A stretch of 64,000 nt of DNA from Nocardia sputorum (GTDB taxonomy: Bacteria > Actinomycetota > Actinomycetes > Mycobacteriales > Mycobacteriaceae), in contig NZ_AP026978.1 in the NCBI RefSeq assembly GCF_027924405.1, forward strand, positions 3,348,001-3,412,000, written 5' to 3'. The notes under the pieces are model-generated. The model saw nothing but the letters and a program-made list of their open reading frames with translations, was not told the DNA's origin and did no database searches. Numbering within the stretch: the first letter of the stretch is position 1; the number at the start of each line of letters is the position of its first letter. The position numbers and the translations under genes were made by a program. Below are positions 55,586-63,954 of this stretch, one piece after another.

Positions 55586-55814
55586 CTTGAAGTCCGCCGG
55601 TGGACCGAGCGCGGCAGGCCCGTTCGAGCAGGGCTCTGCGCTGATCGAGACGGCCGGGTCGGCTGTCGCGCCGCCAGCGAACGCGGCGTTGGCGCTGATG
55701 AATTGGCAAATCAGACACCTGATCGACACCAAGAGGATCCAGCAGCAGCGCGCGGAGTACGGGCTTGCGCGTCGCCAATTCGGCAGCCGCCGAGATGACG
55801 AGGACCACGAATGA
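55578..55814 (+). CDS. 78-aa BREX-embedded small protein
   Basis: A 78-aa protein whose ATG overlaps the pglX stop by 8 bp and whose stop overlaps the pglZ start (ATGA), so it is expressed with the operon. The N-terminal half is Gly/Ala-rich; the second half (LALMNWQIRHLIDTKRIQQQ) is probably an amphipathic helix ending in a charged tail. I do not know a BREX component of this size at this position. It may bind PglX or PglZ, or be a modulator. Confidence 0.75.
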   Translation: MGDLKSAGGPSAAGPFEQGSALIETAGSAVAPPANAALALMNWQIRHLIDTKRIQQQRAEYGLARRQFGSRRDDEDHE

Positions 55815-58312
55815 GCAAGACGCCCACGATCTCCAGCCATCTCGTGGACCGCTTCGCCGGGCAACGCATCGTCGTGTGGCACGACCCTGAGGGCGGATAC
55901 GCGGCTGACCTTGAGAGCCACTTGCCGAGTGACGTCACCATGCTGCGCATCGAGGACAATGAGTTCGCCGTCAAGCATCGTGTGCTCCGCGAGGATACGA
56001 CGACTCGATTTCTGCTCTACCGCTCTGGACCCGTCGCTGAAGGGGCAGGGAACTGGTTGCTGGACCTCGAGTTGGCCTATGGACCCGTGTTCACGGCAGA
56101 TCGTGGTGAGCTCATGCGGGCCGGCCTGGGGCTGACCCAGCCTGGTGCCGACGCGCTCATCGCCGAGCATGCCTCGTTCTTCGCTGACGCCACGTTGGTC
56201 GACAAACTGAAGGCGTTGCTCGCTCCGAGTGATGATCTCGTGACGGTGCGGGCGAAGATGTGCGCTGTCGCGATCGGGCAGAAGGAGCACAGCTTCTCCG
56301 AGCTCACACGTACCCTGCTGGTTCAACAGGCACAGGACAGCTCGGACGGTTTCGACGCTCTCTCCCAGTATGGGCTCGCCGACTTCCACTGGACCGGCGC
56401 GAAGCACATCTATGGGTACCGATCGGAGTCACCGACAGTGCCGGGCTTCATTCTGTGGATGTTCCGGCAGGCTCGCGATGGCTTCGACGTCACCTCGTCG
56501 AAGCGTGCCCGCAACCTCGCAATCGATTTCCGTAGCTTCCGGGACTCCAAACGCAGCGCGACCGCGATCAAGGTACTCGCCCGCAAGGCCGAGGAGGACC
56601 TCGGCTACCAGGAGGGAGTCGCTGAAATCCCGTGGGACGCGCTCAGGGACGCCGATATCTTCGAAGCCGCTGAGCGGGAGACAATCCGCCGTCTGGTCGA
56701 TGGGCTCGTCAACCAGACGATGCCGCAGCGCGATGTTCTCGAAGCCATCGGCACCCGCCGTCGTGACAGCTTCTGGTTCGAGGACTACGCCATCCTCTAC
56801 GAGGCATTGGCGGCAGCCGCCGAGCTTCTGCCCGCGATCCGCACCGGCCGACTGGATTTCACCAGCTTCGACGAGGGGATCACGCGGTACCGTGACGAGC
56901 TGTTCCGTATCGATCAGCGCTACCGCCAGTTCACCCACGCGTACCTGACGGCCGAGTTCAAGCAGCCGCTCGATGAGTTGGCGGGCCGGGTCGAGGCTGC
57001 CTACGTCACGAACTTCCTGGCCCCGCTCGGCATATGCTGGCAGCAGCAGGTCGACGCGATCGAGCAGTGGCGTACGCCCGCCGTGACCTCTCAATCCTCG
57101 TTCTACGACCAGTACGTCGCGCAACTCACCAAAGGTGGTCACAAGAAGGCCGTCGTCGTGATCTCCGACGCGATGCGTTACGAGATCGCCGAGGAGTTGA
57201 CCTCGAAGATCCGTGGTGAGAACAAGTTCGAAGCCAAGATCGAGGCACTGCTGGGTGTGCTGCCGAGCTACACACAGCTGGGCATGGCGGCGCTCCTACC
57301 GCACAAGACCCTGGCGCATTCTCCGGCGGGTGATCCGGTTCTGGTCGATGGGCTGAAATCCGACGGTTCGGCGAACCGCAACAAGATTCTGAACGCAGTG
57401 GGGGGCGTCGCTGTCCAAGCGAAAGACTTCGTGGAGATGAAGCCGGCCGAGCGGCGAGAACTGTATTCATCCCACCAGGTACTCTACGTCTATCACGACA
57501 CGATCGACGCCACGGGAGACAGCGCGAAATCGGAACACCGCACCTTTTCAGCAGTGGCAGAAGCACTCGATCAGCTGGTCGATATCGTGAAGAAGCTCGC
57601 CAACGCGAACGCCACGAACATCTTTGTCACCGCGGATCACGGCTTCCTCTATCAGCGCTCCAAACTGGCGCCGCAGTTCAACCTCACCGTCGAGCCGCAA
57701 GGTGATGAGATCGTTGCAGAGAAGCGCCGTTACGTGCTGGGCCGTGGTCTGAAGGAGGATGCCGGATTCCGGACCTTCCAACCGGATCAGCTGGGGCTGT
57801 CCGGCGATCTCGAGGTGCAGATTCCGAATTCGATCCACCGGATCGTCAAGGCAGGTGCCGGGTTCCAGTTCGTGCACGGGGGAGCATCGCTCCAGGAGAT
57901 CGTGGTGCCGGTCGTCTCGATCAACAAGAGACGCAACAACACAGTCGAGCCAGTCAACGTCGACATCCACCCTGAGTCCGACAAGATCACCACGGGTCAG
58001 ATTGTTGTCAAGCTCTACCAGTCGATGAAGGTCGAACCGCACCGCACTGCACGACGGTTGCGTGCCGGGCTGTACTTCGGGGACCAGCTGATCTCGAACG
58101 AACAAGAGATGATGTTCGACTCGGCGAGCGACCAGGGGCGTGACCGATTCCAGAGCGTTCGGCTCCTGCTGAGCAAGGACGCGGACGATGCGAACAACCA
58201 AGGTGTGGAATTCCGCCTGTTGGAGCCGATTGAGGGCACCGATCAGTGGAAGAAGTACAAGAGCGTGCCGTACACGATCAAACGTTCCTTCACAACGGAC
58301 TTCGACTTCTAA
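55811..58312 (+). CDS. pglZ: BREX phosphatase-like protein PglZ
   Basis: An 833-aa protein of the PglZ family. The alkaline-phosphatase-like domain has VVVISDAMRYEIAEEL near residue 450 and FVTADHGFLYQRS near residue 605, which supply metal ligands. PglZ is the hallmark of BREX. It overlaps the upstream small gene by 4 bp and is followed by brxL after 10 bp. Length and motifs appear complete. Confidence 0.93.
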   Translation: MSKTPTISSHLVDRFAGQRIVVWHDPEGGYAADLESHLPSDVTMLRIEDNEFAVKHRVLREDTTTRFLLYRSGPVAEGAGNWLLDLELAYGPVFTADRGELMRAGLGLTQPGADALIAEHASFFADATLVDKLKALLAPSDDLVTVRAKMCAVAIGQKEHSFSELTRTLLVQQAQDSSDGFDALSQYGLADFHWTGAKHIYGYRSESPTVPGFILWMFRQARDGFDVTSSKRARNLAIDFRSFRDSKRSATAIKVLARKAEEDLGYQEGVAEIPWDALRDADIFEAAERETIRRLVDGLVNQTMPQRDVLEAIGTRRRDSFWFEDYAILYEALAAAAELLPAIRTGRLDFTSFDEGITRYRDELFRIDQRYRQFTHAYLTAEFKQPLDELAGRVEAAYVTNFLAPLGICWQQQVDAIEQWRTPAVTSQSSFYDQYVAQLTKGGHKKAVVVISDAMRYEIAEELTSKIRGENKFEAKIEALLGVLPSYTQLGMAALLPHKTLAHSPAGDPVLVDGLKSDGSANRNKILNAVGGVAVQAKDFVEMKPAERRELYSSHQVLYVYHDTIDATGDSAKSEHRTFSAVAEALDQLVDIVKKLANANATNIFVTADHGFLYQRSKLAPQFNLTVEPQGDEIVAEKRRYVLGRGLKEDAGFRTFQPDQLGLSGDLEVQIPNSIHRIVKAGAGFQFVHGGASLQEIVVPVVSINKRRNNTVEPVNVDIHPESDKITTGQIVVKLYQSMKVEPHRTARRLRAGLYFGDQLISNEQEMMFDSASDQGRDRFQSVRLLLSKDADDANNQGVEFRLLEPIEGTDQWKKYKSVPYTIKRSFTTDFDF

Positions 58313-58322
58313 GGGAGCGACG

Positions 58323-60461
58323 GTGAGCGAAAACATCGACCTGGACCAGGCCGCGCCCATCGAGGACGTTCTGGAAGCCGAGGCGCCGCACGCAACGGGG
58401 CAGCCCAGCGATCTGGATCGCAAGATCAACGAGCATTTCGCTGGCGCCGTGGTCCGCAAGGACCTGGTCAAGGCGGTCAAGGGCAACGCGATCGTACCCT
58501 CCTACGTGTTGGAGTACCTGCTCGGTCAGTACGCGGCCTCCGACGATGAGGCCACGATCCGGGCAGGCATCGACAAGGTGCGAGAAATCCTGGCCCAGCA
58601 TTACGTGCACCGCAACGAGTCCGAACTGGTCAAGTCGCGCATTCGTGAAAAGGGCCGCTTCCGGATCATCGACAAGGTGAGCGTCACCCTCAACGAGAAA
58701 GATGACGTCTACCAGGCATCCTTCGCCAACCTCGGAATCAGCGGAGTTCTCGTGGACCCGGGCACCGTCAACGCGAATCAGAAGCTGCTCGTCAGTGGCG
58801 TGTGGTGCCTGTGCGACATCGAATACTTCCACAGCGACGACCCCCGTGCCGTGCCATGGATTCTCGGCAGCTTGAAGCCGATCCAGATGTCGAACTTCGA
58901 CTATCAGAATTACCTGGATGCGCGGGCGAAGTTCACCACGGACGAGTGGATAGATCTGCTGATCCAGTCGATCGGCTTCGACCCGGAGAAGTTCGGCCGT
59001 CGCGCCAAGCTACTCCAGCTCATTCGCCTCATCCCGTTCGTTGAGCGCAACTACAACCTTGTCGAGCTCGGCCCGAAGGGAACCGGCAAGTCGCACATCT
59101 ACTCGGAGTTCTCGCCTCACGGCATGCTGATCTCCGGCGGAGAGGTCACCGTACCCAAGCTGTTCGTCAACAACGCCAACGGCCGCCTCGGGCTCGTCGG
59201 TTACTGGGACGTAGTTGCCTTCGACGAGTTCGCGGGCAAGAAGAAGCGCACCGACAGGGCGCTCGTCGACATCATGAAGAACTACATGGCGAACAAGTCG
59301 TTCTCCCGTGGAGTCGAGACCCTCGGCGCAGAGGCATCGATGGTGTTCGTGGGCAATACCTCGCACACCGTGCCGTACATGCTCAAGCACTCCGACCTTT
59401 TCGACGAGCTCCCCGAGAGCTACCACGACCCGGCCTACCTCGACCGGCTGCACTGCTACATCCCTGGCTGGGAATTCGACACGATCCGCGGCGACATGTT
59501 CTCCACCGGGTATGGATTTGTCGTCGACTACATCGCCGAGGTGCTCAAGTCGATGCGGGACCTCGACTATTCCGACCGCTACCAGCCGCATTTCACGCTT
59601 GGCTCAGACATCTCGAGCCGCGACCGCGACGGCATCCACAAGACCTTCTCCGGTCTCATGAAGCTGCTCTACCCGCATGAGAAAGCCACCGCTGAGGAGA
59701 TCGAGGAGACCCTGCGCTTCGCGATCGAGGGACGTAAGCGTGTGAAAGACCAGATCCTGCGTATCGACGACACCATGGTCGCGGTGAATTTCGGCTACCG
59801 GCCGCTGGCCGGCGAATGGACGGCCGTCACCACGCTGGAGGAAGACGAGTACCCGGGGCATTATCACCGTGGACGACCGAGTACAGGGGACGTCGATGAG
59901 GAAGCTGCGGATCCGGCTACGCCGGCGACCGCGGCTGCTTCGGCTACGGTCAAGGAGGAGTTGTACCAAGGGCAGCGGGACTTCGTCGAGAACCAGCGCG
60001 GAGTCTCCTACGAGACCCTTCTCATGCCGTATCTGCGTGGTGCGACGGAGATCGAGTTGCACGACCCGTATATCCGGATGAGTCACCAAGGCCGGAACCT
60101 GGTCGAGTTGCTGGCGTTGATCGCGTCGGCGAAGGACCCTGCTGAGGAGGTGTTGTTCAAGCTGTTCACCCTCCTCGAAGATGATCCTGACAAACAGAAG
60201 AAGCAGTTGCAGATGCTCCACCAGATCGTTCAGGGATCCGCCCAGCAGGGGATAAAGGTAGAAGTGGCCAAGGACCCCGGGGGTCACGACCGCTGGATCC
60301 GCACCAACAATGGATGGCGCATCAACCTCGGTCGTGGTCTGGACATCTTCCAGAAGCAAGAAGGCGGCTGGTTCGACTTCGGTAGTACCCGTCAGGAGTT
60401 CCGCCAGGTTCGCGCCTTCGGAGTGACCTACATTCGAGATGAGGTGACGGGACCCCGTTGA
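58323..60461 (+). CDS. brxL: BREX protein BrxL with MIT_C-like C-terminal domain
   Basis: A 712-aa protein. Residues 1 to about 500 match BrxL: HFAGAVVRKDLVKAVKGN, LEYLLGQYAASDDEAT, Walker A GPKGTGKSH (250-258) and Walker B VVAFDEFAGKKK (about 296-307). E. coli BrxL ends in a Lon-like domain; here, after a Pro/Ala linker, residues about 547-712 instead resemble the human MITD1 C-terminal PLD-like domain: VSYETLLMPYL, ELHDPYIRMSHQ and HDRWIRTNNGWRINLGRGLD. GTG 58323 has GGGAG upstream. The last five residues (VTGPR) come from an inserted IS end; without it the frame would end DEG-stop. Confidence 0.88.
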   Translation: MSENIDLDQAAPIEDVLEAEAPHATGQPSDLDRKINEHFAGAVVRKDLVKAVKGNAIVPSYVLEYLLGQYAASDDEATIRAGIDKVREILAQHYVHRNESELVKSRIREKGRFRIIDKVSVTLNEKDDVYQASFANLGISGVLVDPGTVNANQKLLVSGVWCLCDIEYFHSDDPRAVPWILGSLKPIQMSNFDYQNYLDARAKFTTDEWIDLLIQSIGFDPEKFGRRAKLLQLIRLIPFVERNYNLVELGPKGTGKSHIYSEFSPHGMLISGGEVTVPKLFVNNANGRLGLVGYWDVVAFDEFAGKKKRTDRALVDIMKNYMANKSFSRGVETLGAEASMVFVGNTSHTVPYMLKHSDLFDELPESYHDPAYLDRLHCYIPGWEFDTIRGDMFSTGYGFVVDYIAEVLKSMRDLDYSDRYQPHFTLGSDISSRDRDGIHKTFSGLMKLLYPHEKATAEEIEETLRFAIEGRKRVKDQILRIDDTMVAVNFGYRPLAGEWTAVTTLEEDEYPGHYHRGRPSTGDVDEEAADPATPATAAASATVKEELYQGQRDFVENQRGVSYETLLMPYLRGATEIELHDPYIRMSHQGRNLVELLALIASAKDPAEEVLFKLFTLLEDDPDKQKKQLQMLHQIVQGSAQQGIKVEVAKDPGGHDRWIRTNNGWRINLGRGLDIFQKQEGGWFDFGSTRQEFRQVRAFGVTYIRDEVTGPR

Positions 60462-60884
60462 TAGGTCCATCGTGAGTGTGAGTCGGCTATCGGTGGATGC
60501 AGGCAGCAGCGTAGCCTGCGGGGGTTTGATAGCCCAGGGCTGAGTGCCTGCGGTAGTGGTTGTAGTCGTCCTTCCAGTCGCTGATCACGACGCGGGCTTG
60601 GGTCAGCGACCAGAAAGGGTTGATGTTGAGGCATTCGTCGCGCAGTCGGCCGTTGAACGATTCGATGTAGCCGCCTGCGCCAAGGCTGTCCGGGTGGGAT
60701 GAACGCCAAGCCGACGCGTTCACCGGCCCAGTCCCGCATCGCCTGGCATGCCAGTTCCGGGCCGTTGTCGCTGCGCAGCGCGGCCGGGTATCCGCGGCCG
60801 GTGGCGATGCGGTCGAGTTCGTCGATGTGAACCGCCCCCGCTTTTCTGCCGCCCCGTTATGGGGTAGCAGGAAGGATATGGGCC

Positions 60885-61196
60885 ATGCCCAAAAAGATCG
60901 ACCCAGTGCTTCGGAGCCAGGCCGTCAGGCTTGTGCGGGAGCACCGCTCGGAGTACTCGACCGAGCGTGCCGTGCATGTCCAGGTCGCCGAGTCCCTCGG
61001 CGTGTCCCGGGAATCGGTGCGGCGCTGGGTGATGCAGGAAGAGATCGACGCGGGCCAGGTGCCGGGTGTGACCAGCGACGAACGCGACGAGTTGCGCCGG
61101 TTGCGGGCGGAGAACAAGCGGCTGCGTGAGGTCAACGACATCCTGAAATCGGCGACAATTTTCTTCGCGGGGGAACTCGACCCCCGAAACCGCTGA
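60885..61196 (+). CDS. IS3-family OrfA (inner element)
   Basis: A 103-aa protein with an N-terminal helix-turn-helix (LGVSRESVRRWVMQEEIDAG) and a C-terminal leucine-zipper-like helix (LRRLRAENKRLREVNDIL). It binds the IS ends and is normally fused to OrfB by -1 frameshifting; TTTTC at about 61159 is a possible slip region. It is intact. Confidence 0.88.
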   Translation: MPKKIDPVLRSQAVRLVREHRSEYSTERAVHVQVAESLGVSRESVRRWVMQEEIDAGQVPGVTSDERDELRRLRAENKRLREVNDILKSATIFFAGELDPRNR

Positions 61197-61198
61197 TC

Positions 61199-62170
61199 GT
61201 GGCATTCACCGACCAGATGCGCGCTGCTGGTCACGCCGTCGAGTCGATCTTGATCGCCCTCAGCACCGCTGGGCTCAAGATCGCGGCACGAACCTTGCGG
61301 GCCTGGTGTGCCCCGGCTGGACCCGGGAACAGGCCGGCGGCCAGGACCGTGACCGACGCCCTGATCCAGGACGCGATCCGGACCCTGGCGTTCACCACCA
61401 CCGCAGCCGGGCAGCGTGTGCTGACCCCGGAAGGGCTCTATGGCCGGCGCAAGATGCTGGCTCTCATCCGCCGGACCCTGTTCCCCGACGCCGGGTTCGG
61501 GGCCGTCGACCGAGCCATGCGCTCGCTCGGCTTGACCGGTGTCGTGCGTGGTAAACGAGCCAGGACCACGATCTCGAACCCGGCCGACACCAGAGCACCT
61601 GATCTACTTGACCGGGACTTCACCGCGGTCGCGCCGGACCGGAAGTGGGTGACAGATTTCACGTATGTGCGGACGTATCAGTCGTTTTCGTATGTCGCGT
61701 TCATTGTGGACTGCTTCTCCCAGAAGATCGTGGGCTGGCATGCCTCGATCAAACGGGACGTCGAGCTGGTCGATGTGCCGTTACGGATGGCGCTGTGGCG
61801 CCGTGGCCATGAAGGTAATCCGGTCGAAAGAGGTCAGTTGACATGCCATTCCGATGCGGGGTCTCAATACACCAGTATCCGCTTCACCGAGCATCTGCGG
61901 ATCGAGGGCATCAGCCCATCGATCGGCAGCGTCGGCGACGCCTACGACAACGCCCTGATGGAGACCATAAACGGCCTCTATAAGGCCGAATGCATCCGCA
62001 CGGCGGTGTTCCACGACGGTCCGTGGAAGACGATCGCCGATGTCGAGTACGCGACCGCGGCATGGGTCGAGTGGTACAACAACCGGCGCTTGCATTCGAG
62101 TCTGGGCATGATCTCACCGACCGAGTACGAGGCAGCGCACTACGCTGACACAGACCGATGGGCCGAGTGA
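61199..62170 (+). CDS. IS3-family OrfB transposase (inner element)
   Basis: A 323-aa DDE integrase-fold transposase in the -1 frame relative to OrfA. Catalytic residues are the Asp in WVTDFTYVRT, the Asp in CHSDAGSQYTS and the Glu in ALMETINGLYK, followed by WYNNRRLHSSLG. GTG 61199 is the annotated start, but synthesis is probably as an OrfAB fusion. It is intact, so the element may still move. Confidence 0.9.
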   Translation: MAFTDQMRAAGHAVESILIALSTAGLKIAARTLRAWCAPAGPGNRPAARTVTDALIQDAIRTLAFTTTAAGQRVLTPEGLYGRRKMLALIRRTLFPDAGFGAVDRAMRSLGLTGVVRGKRARTTISNPADTRAPDLLDRDFTAVAPDRKWVTDFTYVRTYQSFSYVAFIVDCFSQKIVGWHASIKRDVELVDVPLRMALWRRGHEGNPVERGQLTCHSDAGSQYTSIRFTEHLRIEGISPSIGSVGDAYDNALMETINGLYKAECIRTAVFHDGPWKTIADVEYATAAWVEWYNNRRLHSSLGMISPTEYEAAHYADTDRWAE

Positions 62171-62706
62171 CTATCGGCTCGTAAAACACCGGCAGGAAAG
62201 CCGGGGCGGTTCAATGAGCCGGTCGGCGGTGATGGAGCGTTCGACCAGCCCGCCCAGGCATTCGCGGGTGTGCTCATCGACGATGGACACGATCTTGACT
62301 GGACGGCCGTCATCGGTGGCGTCGAACTGGAAATCGACTGCCCACACTCGATTCGGTGCGTCCGCGGTCACCGCCGTGACCGTCGAGTCACCGATTCGTT
62401 TACGGCGCCGTCGCTGCGGCACCCGTAACCCTTCCTGCCGCCACAGGCGTTGGATCTTCTTGTGATTCACCGTCCAGCCCTCGCCGCGGGCGTCGTGGTA
62501 GGCGCGGCGGAACCCTTGCCGTGGATGGTTGCGTGCCCAGTCACGCAACCATGCCCGCAACGGGGCATCGCGATCCGTGGGCTGCTGCGCGCCCGCAGGA
62601 CGGCGCTGGGTACTGCGATGCTGCCCGGTCACCCGGCAGGCGAACCGTTCGCTGACGCCCATGAGGCGCATCAGATGCGCTACGGCCGCCCGCCGACGTT
62701 CCGGGT

Positions 62707-62993
62707 CTAGAAGTTTCCCTTGGCGATCTCCTTCAACGCCGCCTTCTCCAACTCCGCTTCGGCCAAAAGCCGCTTGAGCGTGGTGTTCTCGCGTTCGAGG
62801 TCTTTCAACCGCTTGGCGTCGTCGGCATTCAGTCCGCCGAACTGGTTACGCCACCGGTAGTAGGTGGCTTCGGTGATCTGCAACGCCCGGCACACATCCG
62901 CGACGTCCTGCCCTCGCCGAGCAGCCGATCGGCCTCGGTCAACTTGCGCACGACCTGCTCAGGGGTGTGCCTCTTCCTCGTGGTCATCGCCAT
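62707..62993 (-). pseudogene. OrfA of outer element, frameshifted
   Basis: MAMTTRKRHTPEQVVRKLTE starts at 62993 and the sequel VCRALQITEATYYRWRNQFG lies in another frame. A single missing base near 62918, in the run between RLLGEG and the expected QDVADVC, explains the break. The zipper region LERENTTLKRLLAEAELEK is intact. This is an IS407-group OrfA. Confidence 0.82.
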
Positions 62994-63088
62994 CGAGCCT
63001 TCCCGTGGGCCGCAAGACCCACACAGCCGATGGACCGACCTCACGGGGTCAGGTCAGAGGGCTGACATCATTCCGAGATCGGAAACAG

Positions 63089-63117
63089 GACGGGCCTAAC
63101 CGTGCAGGTTGGCCGTC
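63089..63117. terminator. Probable native brxL/BREX operon terminator
   Basis: GACGGGCCTAACC and GGTTGGCCGTC form an imperfect stem with a 5-nt loop. If the outer IS and one GAGG copy are removed, this hairpin begins about 25 bp after the restored brxL stop. Confidence 0.5.
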
Positions 63118-63209
63118 ATCGCTACCGGCTGTCTTTCAACAGATTTCTACAGAAGGCGCGTGATTTGCCGCGTGTTCGGGCTGTTGAGGCGGGTGCCCGG
63201 CTGGGCTGA

Positions 63210-63517
63210 TCACGCTCGCCGAACCTCGTCGAGCGTGGTCACACCGGCGACCTCAAGGTGCTGGGCCGTCCCATAAATGAGACCGGACCGACCACCTGGT
63301 CCCGGCACGACGATTCGGCCGCTGCTGGTCACGGCGTAGCGCGTGTAGTTGACCGCGTCGGGGCGTGGTTGTCCGAACTCGGTGTCGAACCGGGTGAAGG
63401 CGTGTGGAGGTAGGTCCAGAATCGTCCTGGATTCATCGGCGGCCGGGTGGGCACGGCCCGCCAGCGCAGCTCGGCACGCATCTGTTGATCCCCGCGACCG
63501 GTACGCCGATCATCACC
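63210..63517 (-). CDS. Hypothetical reading frame, start unclear
   Basis: A minus-strand frame open from a stop near 63518 to TGA at 63210-63212 has coding character in its last 70 codons: HAFTRFDTEFGQPRPDAVNY, YAVTSSGRIVVPGPGG and AGVTTLDEVRRA. No start codon with a ribosome site is visible, so it may be 5'-truncated. I do not recognise it. Confidence 0.35.
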
Positions 63518-63621
63518 CTGACCGGCGGCAGTAGCGGATGTTCGGCTGGGCGCTGGGTATTGCGTCCTGCCAGCAGTTCCGGTCCGCACGAACAGCGCAG
63601 ACATACGGCGCGTCCGTCCGG

Positions 63622-63954
63622 TCAATCTCCTTCAAGTGGGGCATTAATCTCGACTCGAGATCCGACCGGACCGTCAGGACCGAGATTCCACTCGTAAGCG
63701 TGTACGAGCGGTATAGCGCCGCACGCTGCGAGACTCTCACTCGCGGTGAGAATTCGTCTCGCTTGCCCATCATCTTCGACCTCGAATTCAATCCCAGCCG
63801 CTTCATGCAGCGAGTCGCACGTAACCAGTGTGTCCCGGAACAGTCGGGGAAGCTGATAGAGGGCGAAATCAGCTCGGTTACTCCGGAACTCGGGCTTGAT
63901 GGTGGTGAGCACCCCCCGGGTCTCACCCCATCCGTTCCTCATGACTTCGCCCAT
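63622..63954 (-). CDS. Small hypothetical protein
   Basis: A 110-aa acidic soluble protein (LYQLPRLFRDTLVTCDSLHE and AYEWNLGPDGPVGSRVEIN). ATG 63954 is used; an ATG four codons in is an alternative. No family is recognised. Its location next to the BREX island is compatible with an accessory gene, but nothing more can be said. Confidence 0.4.
   Translation of the reverse strand: MGEVMRNGWGETRGVLTTIKPEFRSNRADFALYQLPRLFRDTLVTCDSLHEAAGIEFEVEDDGQARRILTASESLAACGAIPLVHAYEWNLGPDGPVGSRVEINAPLEGD

Larger units (their letters stand above)
60828..62213 (+). mobile_element. Inner IS3-family element, intact
   Basis: A 1386-bp element with 24-bp inverted repeats starting TGAACCGCCCC (left, 60828) and the same on the complement at the right end (62213), differing at two positions. 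It is flanked by a 3-bp duplication ATG (60825-60827 and 62214-62216). It carries OrfA and OrfB in the usual -1 arrangement. Confidence 0.9.
60487..62671 (-). pseudogene. OrfB transposase of outer element, split by inner IS
   Basis: The N-terminal part (62671 to 62214) has MGVSERFACRVTGQHRST, VNHKKIQRLWRQEGLRVPQR and VWAVDFQFDATDDG with the first catalytic Asp. The C-terminal part (60827 to 60487) resumes with LRSDNGPELACQ (second Asp) and YIESFNGRLRDECLN (Glu). The inner element separates them. A one-base change near 60680 also shifts the frame between PPGQPWR and GGYIESF. Confidence 0.85.
60445..63056 (-). mobile_element. Outer IS407-like (IS3-family) element inserted in brxL
   Basis: The ends are imperfect inverted repeats: TGACGGGACCCCGTTGAT at the left (from 60445) and TGACCTGACCCCGTGAGG at the right (complement, from 63056). 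Both continue to GGTCCATCG. They are flanked by a perfect 4-bp duplication GAGG (60441-60444 and 63057-63060), the target-site length of the IS407 group. Genes run on the minus strand. OrfA has a one-base deletion, OrfB is frameshifted near 60680 and interrupted by a second element, so it cannot move by itself. Confidence 0.85.

Noticed and set aside
47283..60461. Classical Pgl (type 2 BREX) or DISARM system
   Set aside because: No PglW kinase, PglY, DrmA/B or DUF1998 protein is present; BrxA, BrxB, BrxC and BrxL indicate a type 1-like system.
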